From NCBI GenBank assembly GCA_017481575.1, contig JAFUPA010000009.1, positions 69,058 to 118,611 on the forward strand: a stretch of 49,554 bases of DNA, in the 5' to 3' direction. A program made the position numbers and the translations under genes. This document shows, piece by piece, positions 15,966 to 24,215 of this stretch. Every line of letters starts with the position of its first letter. The stretch's first letter is position 1. The notes beneath the pieces are model-generated. The model was not told the DNA's origin. It was given only the letters and a program-made list of their open reading frames with translations, and did no database searches. Source of the DNA: Clostridia bacterium. Lineage in GTDB: Bacteria; Bacillota; Clostridia; Oscillospirales; Acutalibacteraceae.

Positions 15966-17141
15966 TTTATAGTCTTTTCCGATAAGGTATCTCCATGCTG
16001 CAACATATTTAGCGGCGGCACGTGGTCTTTGACTTTGGATATAAAGATAATAATCTGGACAGATTATTATTAACGCTTCAATTGAAACGTTTAAAACAAG
16101 CTTTATGTCCTTGTGAGGAATAGTGATTGATGAGTTTTCAGCAAGCTCAATAACAAATCTATCTTTATGAAGCTTGATTTTAGCGTCATTTGAAAGCAGT
16201 TTTTTGCGGTGCTTTATAACCGTTGAAACAATCTGATGTCCTTCTTCGAAAATAAGTTCATCTGTGGAATTTAATACACGTTTTTTCCATTCAGCTTTTT
16301 GCCACTTGTCCCAGTCAAGAATTGTTCCAAAGTGCAAGCCTGTGCCGGTGTCGTGGAAAAATCCGTCGTATTTTAGTTCTACGTTATATCCGCAATCACA
16401 TTTAAGGTGGTTACCGTTTGAGTGAAGAGTTCCGACTTGTTTACATTCGGGGCACATATACAAAATACGCTCAACATACTCTGCAAGCCGTTTACCTTTG
16501 TACTCGTTTCTGTGCTCTTTTTGGTAAACATAGTCGTTGTGATAAATGTCTTTAGCTATTGCTTCGTTTACTTCCTCAACGGTCATTTGGGCGATTTCTT
16601 GTGGGGAGTACTCTCTTACCACTTTGCCGTGAACAGGGCCTTTACGGAGCTTTTTTGCCCATTTTGGTGCATGCAGATAACCGCCCGTAAGCTTAAATGT
16701 AATCAAAGCGGCACCGCTGTCCTTTATAAGTTGTCCTGTTCTTGGGGAGAAAAAGCCGGTTTCGCCGTTAGGCGTCATTGCGCCTTCAGCATAAATACTG
16801 ACAGGAATACCTTGCTTGATGCTTGCAATAACTTGTTGATTAAGTTCCGCAGTTGGCTTTTCACGGTGTTTAACAATAACTCCGGCAACTTTTTTCAGAA
16901 ACATTTCCGTAAAATTATTGCGTGCCAAGTGGTCGCTTATAACAAATCGGATATATCGTTTTAAGGCTATCAGCTCATAACCGGGATCCATGCCGTCAGC
17001 GTGGTTACCAATTACGATAAAAGCCTTGTGTTTTGGTTTATAGGGTTCAATTTTTGCGTGACAAAACTTTAATATTATCCAGCCAAACAATCTTCTGACC
17101 GAATTAACCGCAAAACTGCGAAGTCTGTATTTGTAATTCAT
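15963..17141 (-). CDS. PlsC-type lysophospholipid acyltransferase with a C-terminal zinc ribbon (paralogue)
   Basis: This 392-residue protein matches the architecture of the acyltransferase at 7,716. An N-terminal hydrophobic segment leads to the catalytic HX4D in GNHADGMD (near residue 50), the motif VSIYAEGAMT (about 110), and a four-cysteine ribbon CPEC...CDCG about residue 230, followed by a conserved DWDKWQKAEWKK helix. It probably acylates a lysophospholipid at the membrane. The start is placed at the ATG 17,141 with GGGCGGTG upstream; a GTG three codons earlier lies inside that site. It is not next to an ACP gene. Together with the other copy it suggests a lineage-specific lipid acyltransferase family. 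Confidence 0.8.
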   Translation of the reverse strand: MNYKYRLRSFAVNSVRRLFGWIILKFCHAKIEPYKPKHKAFIVIGNHADGMDPGYELIALKRYIRFVISDHLARNNFTEMFLKKVAGVIVKHREKPTAELNQQVIASIKQGIPVSIYAEGAMTPNGETGFFSPRTGQLIKDSGAALITFKLTGGYLHAPKWAKKLRKGPVHGKVVREYSPQEIAQMTVEEVNEAIAKDIYHNDYVYQKEHRNEYKGKRLAEYVERILYMCPECKQVGTLHSNGNHLKCDCGYNVELKYDGFFHDTGTGLHFGTILDWDKWQKAEWKKRVLNSTDELIFEEGHQIVSTVIKHRKKLLSNDAKIKLHKDRFVIELAENSSITIPHKDIKLVLNVSIEALIIICPDYYLYIQSQRPRAAAKYVAAWRYLIGKDYK

Positions 17142-17175
17142 AGGCTTCACCGCCCAATTTAATTTATCTTAATTA

Positions 17176-18891
17176 TTATGCTGCAACTGTAAAACCGCAT
17201 CCCTTGAGAGCATACTTTAACATCATAGTCATATAGAGAACGATTTTATCAATGATACGATCAATGTTAACGTAAATATTAGTAAGGTTATCCATTACGT
17301 TTACTGTGCCGTAACCGGGGAGTGTACCGTTATTATCATCAACTCCGTCATCGTCGTAAGCAAAAGCGTAGAGAATGGGTGAGATAAGACCGAGTACAGC
17401 ATATTCAATAGCGTTAACCGAACCGAATACTTTTATACCAAGCTTTGTGAGTTCGTCGGAAATTGAATCTATACCAACATTTGAAAGCACCTGATTTGCA
17501 AGGTTTACAAGATAAAGTGCATCCGTAATGTTTGCAATATCAACTCGTAGAATAAGAACAAGAGTACGGAGAAGCATTGTAACTTCTGTACTTTCGAGGT
17601 CATAGTATTCAGAACCGGCATAGTGCATACCGACGAGTGAAGTTACAAGATGCCAAGGAGTCTCATATTCGCTGTCGGGGATTTCAAGACCGTACTCTTT
17701 AGCAAGCTCCTGAATTCCGCCCTCGCCGTAGAACGGCATATCGAGCATATCTGTAAGACCTGAAACAGCGGCATTTACAACGTTGTAATAAACAGCATCC
17801 TCTTCAATGCCCATCTGCTCCATTGTCATTCCTTTGCTAAGTCTGTACTTGATGCCGTGGTGGAAGAAATTCTTTGAATACTCTTCAAAATCCTCGTCCA
17901 TAAGAGCAAAGTGTTCTTCCGTAAGGTCAGGTACAGCTTCAGCAAGTGCTTCTGTATCAATGCTTGTAATCTTTTTGTTTTCGTATCTGATCTCTTCATC
18001 AGTCATATAGAACATTCTATATTCGAGAGGATACATTGAAAGTGAAGTGTTAGCAAAGTCATAAATAACATTACCAAGTGCGCTTGTAAATGTAGCGGCA
18101 TCACTGCAATGCTCATGACCGGAGAAAACAAGCTTGATACCGTGGTCAGCAAAGAGTTCGGCAGTTGTATAGTGGAAACGTACAATAAAGTTACGGCTTA
18201 CTATTCTCTGAACAGGGAGGTGGTCAAGAAGGTTGTGGTGCATCATAACGATGGGGTATCTTCCGTCTTCCTTAGCCTTGTCAGCTTCATCAAGAACCCA
18301 CTGTACCTTTTCTGTTGTCATACCGTCTTCAGTTGATTTGCTGTGGTCGCAGGAGTCAAGAGCAATAAGTCTGTACTTATTGCCAAGATTAGCGGTATAT
18401 GAGCAGTTATCTTCTACAATTGTGAGTGCTTCTTCATAACCAAACTCATAATAAACTTCTTTGAACTTTTCGGGAGTAGTTGCACTATCATAACCAACGT
18501 CATGGTTACCTGCAATAACATAAACCTGTTTACCGGTCTCTTTTTCAAACTTCGCAAACTTTTCAGCAACGTCTATATGCTGCTGGAAAATTGAACGACC
18601 GTCGTTAACAAGGTCACCGGGGATAAGAAGAAAATCAACGTCATCATTTTCGGCACACTGACGAAGCATCTCGTCAATGATAAATCCGCTCTCGTGTTCC
18701 ATCTGTGCACGTCTGTTAGCATAGTAGAAAATCGGGTCGTCAGAGTAATGCTCAACAGGCTCTGATGGCTCAACATAGTGCAAGTCAGAAGCGACAGCAA
18801 AGCTCATTTCGTCATCTTGTGCATATGCGCCTACAATAACGACGGACATAAGCATAGAAACTGCAAGGATAATAGAAATCAGTTTTTTCAT
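17176..18891 (-). CDS. Secreted calcineurin-like metallophosphoesterase
   Basis: The 571-residue protein starts with a signal peptide (MKKLISIILAVSMLMSVVIVGAYAQ, cleavage near 25). The dinuclear-metal phosphoesterase motifs follow: SDLHY (about residue 35), GDLVNDG (about 93), GNHD (about 127), MMHHNL (about 215) and FSGHEHCSDA (about 260). The C-terminal 250 residues are helical and of unknown role. It would cleave phosphate esters (nucleotides, phospholipids or teichoic material) outside the cell. It has its own consensus promoter and an AAAGAGGTAG ribosome-binding site. It is the last chromosomal gene before the prophage. Confidence 0.85.
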   Translation of the reverse strand: MKKLISIILAVSMLMSVVIVGAYAQDDEMSFAVASDLHYVEPSEPVEHYSDDPIFYYANRRAQMEHESGFIIDEMLRQCAENDDVDFLLIPGDLVNDGRSIFQQHIDVAEKFAKFEKETGKQVYVIAGNHDVGYDSATTPEKFKEVYYEFGYEEALTIVEDNCSYTANLGNKYRLIALDSCDHSKSTEDGMTTEKVQWVLDEADKAKEDGRYPIVMMHHNLLDHLPVQRIVSRNFIVRFHYTTAELFADHGIKLVFSGHEHCSDAATFTSALGNVIYDFANTSLSMYPLEYRMFYMTDEEIRYENKKITSIDTEALAEAVPDLTEEHFALMDEDFEEYSKNFFHHGIKYRLSKGMTMEQMGIEEDAVYYNVVNAAVSGLTDMLDMPFYGEGGIQELAKEYGLEIPDSEYETPWHLVTSLVGMHYAGSEYYDLESTEVTMLLRTLVLILRVDIANITDALYLVNLANQVLSNVGIDSISDELTKLGIKVFGSVNAIEYAVLGLISPILYAFAYDDDGVDDNNGTLPGYGTVNVMDNLTNIYVNIDRIIDKIVLYMTMMLKYALKGCGFTVAA

Positions 18892-18922
18892 ATTTCTACC
18901 TCTTTCAAAATTATTTCATTTT

Positions 18923-18951
18923 ATTTTAACATTCATACATTTTTTTGTCAA
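18923..18951 (-). promoter_or_regulatory. Consensus sigma-A promoter of the metallophosphoesterase gene
   Basis: On the minus strand TTGACA (18,946-18,951) is 17 bp from TAAAAT (18,923-18,928). It lies just 12 bp from the recombinase stop codon, so the chromosome-prophage junction is probably to the right of it. Confidence 0.7.
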
Positions 18952-18963
18952 CATAAACAAATT

Positions 18964-20511
18964 TCATGCAACAAAACAAAAAAGCACTTCCGAAGAAGTG
19001 CTTTCTGGTGAACCACTCGTCCCTAAATTCGAACATTCACCCTCTATGAAGGATTCGATATCATCAAGCATTTCAATGTAAGAAACCTGCTTACCGTCCT
19101 TGACATTGAAGTAAATAACGAGCTTATCGTCATAGAGATAAACTGCGTTAACTAAAACATCAATTATCCTTTTTCTAAAATTCAAATCCATAAGGTCACC
19201 GGTGCAGAAACCACGGAGCCACTTTTCGATATCATCAACATTGAGGCGAGCTTTTGACGAAATTCTTAAATCGACGAGCGTGTTTTCTGTTTCTTGAATT
19301 TCAACCTCAATAGCTTCTGCTTTGGCGTTGATTGTATCAATCATTCTCTGTGAAGTTGCATTTATCAGAGAGTTAGCGATTTTATTATAATCGTTTTCAA
19401 GCTTTAGAAGCTTACGCTCCAGCCTCTTGATTTCATCTTCGCCAAGTCCGTTATTGTAAACTTCGGCAACACGCTTTGAAATATGCTGAATACGCTCTTC
19501 TGTCAAAACGTATTCGACAGTTTGCTCACATACATACCATTCGATATAGTCTTTCTTTTCTCGCTTCTTGTCGCAAGGAGCGAGCTTTTTCTTTACATTG
19601 TTGCAAGCGTAATAATAATATCGGTTTCCGTGACGTCCTGTTCCGCAATCACCGACCATTTGAGTACCGCAATGCCCACAGAATAATTTACCTTGCAAAA
19701 GATATTCTTCCTTTGCTTTAGCCTTTGCAGGAGCACGACGGTTCAGCTCGGCACGACGGCGGCATTTTTCGAAAAGCTCTTTTGAAACAATTGCAGGACA
19801 GCCGCCCTCGATTTCAAGTCCGTCATAGCAGTAAACACCGATATACTTTTTGTTGTTAAACATACGCTTAAATGTATTAGGGTTAAACTCTGTGCCTTGC
19901 CTTGTGCGTATGCCCTTGCCGTTGAGTTCTTTTGCCAGAGCCGCCTTGCCGACACCGTTTGCATACTGTTCAAAAACGTATTTAACAATCGGAGCTGTTT
20001 CTTCATCAATGGCGAGCTTGCCGTTTTCAAGCCTGAAGCCGTAGGGGATAGTACCGCCTGTGCTTGCACACTTCATTGCTGATTCTTTCAATCCTCGGCG
20101 GACATTCTGTGCGAGCTGTCTTGAATATGTTTCTGCCATAGCTTCAAGAACAGCCTCAAGGATAATTGATTCGTCACCCTCACCGATGCCTTCGGTTGCA
20201 GAAAGAACCTTAACACCGTTTTTACGGAGCTTATTTTTGTAAATGGCGCTGTCGTATCTGTTACGGGAAAAGCGGTCGAGCTTCCACACAATAATAAACT
20301 TGAACTGCTTTCTTGAGCTATCCTGTATCATTCGCTGAAATTCGGGGCGCTCGTCCGTCGTTCCGCTGATAGCTCGGTCAATGTAACTGCCTATTATGTT
20401 GTAGCCGTTCAATTCAGCGTATTGCTGACAGAAACGGATTTGTCCGTCAATACTTTGCTCGTTTTGCTTGTCAGAGGAATAACGGGCATAAATAACAGCG
20501 TTAGCACTCAT
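18964..20511 (-). CDS. Large serine recombinase (phage integrase)
   Basis: This 515-residue enzyme integrates and excises the prophage through a Ser-DNA intermediate. The resolvase domain has YARYSSDKQNEQSIDGQ with the likely nucleophile S12, then IDRAISGTTDERPEFQRMI and WKLDRFSRNRYDS. The Recombinase domain (GTIPYGFRLENG...) follows, then the zinc ribbon LFCGHCGTQM...C...C near residues 278-318, and a coiled coil (about 360-415). The end of the frame (SNLGTSGSPESTSSEVLFC) reads through a terminator hairpin, so the true phage-encoded C-terminus may be different in the excised form. It is the last gene of the leftward lysogeny operon, 17 bp after the PASTA gene. Confidence 0.92.
   Translation of the reverse strand: MSANAVIYARYSSDKQNEQSIDGQIRFCQQYAELNGYNIIGSYIDRAISGTTDERPEFQRMIQDSSRKQFKFIIVWKLDRFSRNRYDSAIYKNKLRKNGVKVLSATEGIGEGDESIILEAVLEAMAETYSRQLAQNVRRGLKESAMKCASTGGTIPYGFRLENGKLAIDEETAPIVKYVFEQYANGVGKAALAKELNGKGIRTRQGTEFNPNTFKRMFNNKKYIGVYCYDGLEIEGGCPAIVSKELFEKCRRRAELNRRAPAKAKAKEEYLLQGKLFCGHCGTQMVGDCGTGRHGNRYYYYACNNVKKKLAPCDKKREKKDYIEWYVCEQTVEYVLTEERIQHISKRVAEVYNNGLGEDEIKRLERKLLKLENDYNKIANSLINATSQRMIDTINAKAEAIEVEIQETENTLVDLRISSKARLNVDDIEKWLRGFCTGDLMDLNFRKRIIDVLVNAVYLYDDKLVIYFNVKDGKQVSYIEMLDDIESFIEGECSNLGTSGSPESTSSEVLFCFVA
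18976..19006 (-). terminator. Intrinsic terminator inside the 3' end of the recombinase frame
   Basis: AAAGCACTTC (18,981-18,990) pairs with GAAGTGCTTT (18,995-19,004) around CGAA. On the minus strand it is followed by T6, the form of a Rho-independent terminator. Unusually, the recombinase frame continues through it and stops 15 bp later. Confidence 0.75.
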
Positions 20512-20528
20512 AAAATCACAACCTAAAA

Positions 20529-21224
20529 TTATTCGCCAAGATAAAGTGTTACAGCGATTTCAGAAGGATAAGAACCCGTAAGCGGGTATTGACTGATAAT
20601 CTTTGTTCCGCTTCCGCTAAAAGTAATGTTAGCAAAACCTGCAGTTTCAAGTTCTTCTTTTGCCGAAGTTAATGTATATCCGATAACGTTTGGAAGTATG
20701 GAGTTGTTTTGCGTAGAAGACGGTTCTGTTATTTCGTTTTCGTAATCATAAGTTGCAACATTGTAAATACTACACGGAGTAGTTGTGAAATCTATATTGC
20801 ATTTGTAAACCAATTTACCGTTGACATAAGCCTTGAATAAAGAAATAGAGCCTGAATCGTGTACTGTAATTGGATAAACCGAACCATCAAGAACAAGACT
20901 TTCGGCTGTGAGCTCTGAACCATCAAGAGTTGCAGAAATATAACCATAAGCACCTGTATTAGGTAAAGTGATATCAATTATTGCTGTTTCATTATAGAAA
21001 TCATCCCAAAAGTTACTGGTTGCAGAATCGTCTGTGTAGGGTTCGGTTGTAGTTGTAGTAGTTGTTTCAATGGGTTTCCGAGCGTGCAGACTGCTTATTT
21101 CCTCTTGCATACTTGAAACACTTGCTTCAAGGTCATCAAGACGTTCCTCGACTTTCTTATCTGTTATGGTGAAGCCGAATGCACCTAATAAAACAGACAT
21201 TGCGGCAGCTATTATCTTCTTCAT
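20529..21224 (-). CDS. Secreted prophage protein with coiled coil, Thr-rich linker and C-terminal PASTA domain
   Basis: The 231-residue protein starts MKKIIAAAMSVLLGAFGF, a signal peptide or anchor. A short coiled coil (VEERLDDLEASVSSMQEEIS, about 26-45), a threonine-rich linker (TTTTTTT, about 54-60) and a beta-rich middle domain (about 75-160) follow. The end is one PASTA domain (about 172-231: LPNVIGYTLTSAKEELETAG). PASTA domains bind cell-wall fragments or beta-lactams in Ser/Thr kinases and penicillin-binding proteins. Being in the lysogeny operon between exonuclease-side genes and the recombinase, it is probably expressed in the lysogen and placed on the host surface. A function such as superinfection exclusion is inference. 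Confidence 0.7.
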   Translation of the reverse strand: MKKIIAAAMSVLLGAFGFTITDKKVEERLDDLEASVSSMQEEISSLHARKPIETTTTTTTEPYTDDSATSNFWDDFYNETAIIDITLPNTGAYGYISATLDGSELTAESLVLDGSVYPITVHDSGSISLFKAYVNGKLVYKCNIDFTTTPCSIYNVATYDYENEITEPSSTQNNSILPNVIGYTLTSAKEELETAGFANITFSGSGTKIISQYPLTGSYPSEIAVTLYLGE

Positions 21225-21238
21225 AAAATCAACTCCGT

Positions 21239-21799
21239 TTAATTATAAAAAACTTTACCTTCATCAAGGTTCTTCTTGTACATACAAGCCGTTGCGTATA
21301 AGATATCAGGGTGTATACACTTTCCTGCATTGCTACATTCTTTATAACGGCTACAACATCCAAAGCTGGGGAAATTGAAAGATTTTGCGAATATCGTTGT
21401 AATTATATTTGATAATTCTTCCTTTTTTTCTTCACATAATGAAACAAACAAAGAAAGGTCTATTCTTAAATAATCGTCAGATTTAACTTTGTTATAAGAA
21501 ATATTCTCCGCATCAAAAAGTCTTGAATTGATATGAGCAAAAGAAATATATGGTGATTTGCCGATCGTTTTAATACGAGCTAACACAATAGAATCAGCGT
21601 TATTCTGCCGGTAGACGGTGTTTTGAGGTACTGCAATAACACTATTGTAAGAAGCGGCACTGTTTTTTTGCAACTTTATCTTACAATCTGTTAAATATTC
21701 GGGTATTAGAAGACTAACAAAACAATTAAATATTTCTTCATCGGTAAATTGTTTATTAACTTCTACAATATCGAAAATTGTAAATTCTGTATCATTCAT
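21239..21799 (-). CDS. Prophage protein of unknown function with a C-terminal cysteine cluster
   Basis: The 186-residue protein is not one whose function I know. The C-terminal 40 residues hold the pattern FGCCSRYKECSNAGKCIHP, then ATACMYKKNLDEGKVFY: five or six closely spaced cysteines that could bind zinc or an iron-sulfur cluster. I recall similar Cys-rich tails on small proteins of Clostridial mobile elements, but no function. The N-terminal part (1-140) has no recognisable motif. It overlaps the exonuclease gene by 8 bp, so the two are probably translated together and may act together on DNA. Confidence 0.65.
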   Translation of the reverse strand: MNDTEFTIFDIVEVNKQFTDEEIFNCFVSLLIPEYLTDCKIKLQKNSAASYNSVIAVPQNTVYRQNNADSIVLARIKTIGKSPYISFAHINSRLFDAENISYNKVKSDDYLRIDLSLFVSLCEEKKEELSNIITTIFAKSFNFPSFGCCSRYKECSNAGKCIHPDILYATACMYKKNLDEGKVFYN

Positions 21800-22688
21800 C
21801 AGAAATACACCTCTTTACTATTGATAAAAAGTCACTGCCTTTTATAATTTTTATCGGTTTTCCTTTAGCAATTAATTCTTCAGCTTCTTTTATTTTATTA
21901 CTTTTAGCTGATTGTTTGTCTTTAACTGCAGTTAAATCCTCTAATCCCACAATTAAATAATCCGTCTTTGAGCTTACACCACTTTTGAGTTTTCCGCCTT
22001 GAGAAACTATAAATTGTTGTAGGTCGCTACGGCTCATTTCGACCAAATCACCTGTTGCGACAAAGCTTTTATCCTTAAAATCAATACAATCACATTTTTG
22101 GTATTCGAGCGTGGGGAGAACTCCATCTTCTTCCTGCTCTTTTCCTTCTACTTCAGGCACGCAAACACAAGCCTTTGCGTTGAAAATACTTTCATTGTCA
22201 AGCATCTTCAAAATCAGTTTTGCGACAGCTCTTGAGTCATCAAGAGAATTGTGAGTACACTTTGCGTTCAAATTAAAGAATTTACACAAATAATCTAAAT
22301 TGTGCTTTGGTAAATTTGGATAGCTGTCCTGACAATATCGAAATGAGCATAAAAACAAACATTTCGGGAATTCGAGATTATAATGCAACAAAGCATCGAA
22401 AAGTACCTTTTTATCAAAAGAAACATTGTGAGCAAATGCGATTCCATATTTATTGAAAAGGGATATAACTTCTTTCCATACAACAGGGAAAAGGGGAGCG
22501 TCCTTAACATCTTTATTAGTAATACCGTGAATTTTTGTTGCTGATGGTGAAATTTTAATTTCTGGATTAATCAATGAATAGTATTCGTTTACAATTTGAT
22601 TGTCCTCAATAACTGTTATTCCGAGTGAACACGGGCGTTGATTTTTACCACCGGTTGTCTCGAAGTCGAAAGCAATAAAATTCATCAT
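21792..22688 (-). CDS. DEDDh 3'-5' exonuclease fused to a BRCT domain
   Basis: The 298-residue protein has a DnaQ/epsilon-type exonuclease domain (1-175). Motif I is FDFETTG (residues 8-14), motif II is AFAHNVSFDKKVLFDALL (about 77-94), and motif III is HNSLDDSRAV (about 152). It is linked by an acidic segment to a BRCT domain (about 205-298: FVATGDLVEMSRSDLQQFI, GGKLKSGVSSKTDYLIVG). DinG, Pol III epsilon-like and ligase proteins use the same parts in proofreading or repair. Two adjacent ATGs can start; the second overlaps the ImmA stop. Its location in the lysogeny operon, not in the replication module, suggests a function in the lysogen such as defence or maintenance; that is inference. Confidence 0.85.
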   Translation of the reverse strand: MMNFIAFDFETTGGKNQRPCSLGITVIEDNQIVNEYYSLINPEIKISPSATKIHGITNKDVKDAPLFPVVWKEVISLFNKYGIAFAHNVSFDKKVLFDALLHYNLEFPKCLFLCSFRYCQDSYPNLPKHNLDYLCKFFNLNAKCTHNSLDDSRAVAKLILKMLDNESIFNAKACVCVPEVEGKEQEEDGVLPTLEYQKCDCIDFKDKSFVATGDLVEMSRSDLQQFIVSQGGKLKSGVSSKTDYLIVGLEDLTAVKDKQSAKSNKIKEAEELIAKGKPIKIIKGSDFLSIVKRCISDE

Positions 22689-23092
22689 GCCACATCCTTA
22701 TAAAATTTAACAGCTTTTATGATAAAATCTTCTGTTACATCAAAATATTCAGCTAAATCCCACGGTTCAACTATGCCGTGTTCAAAAGCATTGTTCAGCT
22801 CGTCCTTCGGGACGAGCTTTTTTATTGCCCACTTGTCGGCCCTTAATTCGTGTTTTGCCACGATATCAAAATCAGAATAGAGGTTATAAAAACTGCCGGT
22901 TACACAATGACCGAGCTCGTGAGCAAGCAAAACAGCCTCTTCTGATGAATCTAAAAGGGTAAATGGGTCAATAGCAATTGCTGATTTGCCGTTTCTGCAC
23001 ATCGACAAGGATTTTGTCGCAAGCAAATCTAAACAATAAACATCAATATTTTCATTTTGAGCTATTTGGTAAAGCTCATTAAGATTTCTCAT
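22685..23092 (-). CDS. ImmA/IrrE-family zinc metallopeptidase
   Basis: The 135-residue protein has the gluzincin motif AHELGH (about residue 77-82) in EEAVLLAHELGHCVTG and the downstream ELRADKWAIKKL that supplies the third ligand. ImmA of ICEBs1 cleaves the neighbouring repressor ImmR to start induction after DNA damage or cell signalling. Here it directly follows an XRE repressor gene with a 14-bp overlap, exactly the ImmR-ImmA arrangement. It therefore probably degrades the repressor at 23,079-23,417. Confidence 0.88.
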   Translation of the reverse strand: MRNLNELYQIAQNENIDVYCLDLLATKSLSMCRNGKSAIAIDPFTLLDSSEEAVLLAHELGHCVTGSFYNLYSDFDIVAKHELRADKWAIKKLVPKDELNNAFEHGIVEPWDLAEYFDVTEDFIIKAVKFYKDVA

Positions 23093-23417
23093 TCTCTCTC
23101 ATTTCCTTTTCCGCCATAATTATTGCCATTTTCTTAATATCTTCATAAACCTTATCACTGACATTCATTCCGCCAAAAAGAGCGAATTTGATATCGTCAT
23201 CTGTAATAATTTTCGTAGTGTTATCTGTACCATTGAGAAGATAATCGGTGCTCACACCAAAGTAAGATGCAATTTTGGCAAGAGTATCACCTTTAGGTGC
23301 AGTTCCCTTTTTCTTCCAGTACGAAACCGTACTAGCTGTTATATCTAATTCAGTTGTAACAGCGAATACGCTTTTTCCTTTTGATTTACACAATTTCTCT
23401 AAAACGTCATAAAACAC
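23079..23417 (-). CDS. CI/ImmR-like XRE-family repressor
   Basis: The 112-residue protein has an N-terminal XRE helix-turn-helix (VFAVTTELDITASTVSYWKK, then DTLAKIASYFGVSTDYLLNG, residues 17-60) and a short C-terminal region. It would bind the palindromic sites to its right and keep lytic genes off. The start is a GTG at 23,417, 7 bp after AGGAGG. It is the first gene of the leftward operon leading to the protease and recombinase. It lacks a LexA-like self-cleavage domain, in line with proteolysis by the ImmA protein next door. Confidence 0.9.
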   Translation of the reverse strand: MFYDVLEKLCKSKGKSVFAVTTELDITASTVSYWKKKGTAPKGDTLAKIASYFGVSTDYLLNGTDNTTKIITDDDIKFALFGGMNVSDKVYEDIKKMAIIMAEKEMRENEKS

Positions 23418-23452
23418 AATAAAACCTCCTGAAAATTAGTGAAATTCGCCAA

Positions 23453-23668
23453 ACTTCAAAAAATCGAAGTGTTTTGTGTTGACAGCTACGAAAAATAGTA
23501 GTAATATAAAAATACAGTTACGAAAAATCGAAGTAATGAACAACAAACACCATCATTCTGTGAAGAAAGCGGCTGTTTTTGAGCGTTATTTAATTGGTGG
23601 CACAATCATAATAACACACTACTTCGATTTTTACAACTGTTTTTTGAAAAAATTACGAAATACTGTAA
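23453..23668. promoter_or_regulatory. Lysogeny-lysis operator region with five related palindromic sites
   Basis: Related sites are ACTTC...GAAGT at 23,453-23,470, TACGAAAAATAGTAGTA at 23,487-23,503, TTACGAAAAATCGAAGTAA at 23,518-23,536, CTACTTCGATTTTTAC at 23,619-23,634 (inverted), and TTACGAAATACTGTAA at 23,653-23,668. They share TTAC or CTAC half-sites and a CGAAAAAT core. The set lies between the divergent repressor and Cro-like genes and overlaps the rightward promoter. The 264 bp between the genes hold no convincing coding region. Confidence 0.75.
23479..23507 (+). promoter_or_regulatory. Rightward early promoter of the prophage (PR-like)
   Basis: A perfect TTGACA (23,479-23,484) is 17 bp from TAATAT (23,502-23,507). 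An operator-like site fills the spacer, so bound repressor would block it directly. Confidence 0.8.
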
Positions 23669-23681
23669 AGAAGGTGATGTT

Positions 23682-23870
23682 TTGAGCGAAATCGAAAAAG
23701 CAATTCTTCTAATGAGAAAACACAAAATCACACAAAGAGAGGTAGCCGCCGAAACTGGCTATACAGAAGATTGGATTTCAATGATTTTCAGAGAAAAGGC
23801 TAAAAGCGACTCTGCGATTGAAAAAATCCTAACTGCAATCGATTCTATAATCGCAAATCGCACTGCGTAA
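23682..23870 (+). CDS. Small helix-turn-helix protein (Cro-like)
   Basis: The 62-residue protein is mostly one helix-turn-helix (LLMRKHKITQREVAAETGYTEDWISMIFREKAKS). It is the first rightward gene after the operator region, as Cro is in lambdoid phages, and likely binds the same sites. The start is TTG at 23,682 with AAGGTGAT upstream. The short length and the lack of any other domain fit a Cro role; the actual effect is inferred. Confidence 0.75.
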   Translation: MSEIEKAILLMRKHKITQREVAAETGYTEDWISMIFREKAKSDSAIEKILTAIDSIIANRTA

Positions 23871-23899
23871 CAACGTGTTAAACAAAGGAGGGCAGGGTT

Positions 23900-24169
23900 A
23901 TGGCAACAGAACAAATCGGAATAATCGTCGAGCGTGGCCCTGCTGGGGAGTTCCTGACACGCAAACCTATTTGCAAGGAGGTGAAGCGTAATGCAGAGAC
24001 CGAGAGATTTGACAGAGAAGTTGAGGAATTGTTTGTCAATTGCATCCTTGATTACCTTAAGGCAAGAGATGAGATGGAGGAGCGCCGCAAAGCGAGGGAA
24101 GCTCTCTTTGCCCGTATCAACAAGCAGAAAGCTGAAGAAATGCTTATTTCCTCTGGAGTGGAAGATTAA
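23900..24169 (+). CDS. Small charged prophage protein of unknown function
   Basis: 89 residues, start with a strong AGGAGGGCAGGGTT site. The second half (residues 35-85) is a long charged helix rich in Glu, Arg and Lys (LKARDEMEERRKAREALFAR), with no signal peptide or membrane segment. It belongs to the early rightward operon. No family could be recognised. Confidence 0.65.
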   Translation: MATEQIGIIVERGPAGEFLTRKPICKEVKRNAETERFDREVEELFVNCILDYLKARDEMEERRKAREALFARINKQKAEEMLISSGVED

Positions 24170-24215
24170 GCAGAAGCTCGGAATAATATCGCCTTCAGCG
24201 GTGATTAGAAACACA

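Noticed and set aside
19011-19050. Possible tRNA 3' end at the recombinase end (CCA-like and TTCGAAT on the minus strand)
   Set aside because: The T-stem and acceptor pairings do not form; spacing between the loop and CCA is wrong.
23476-23685. 69-codon frame through the operator region
   Set aside because: It overlaps the promoter -35/-10 and four operator sites and has no ribosome-binding site.
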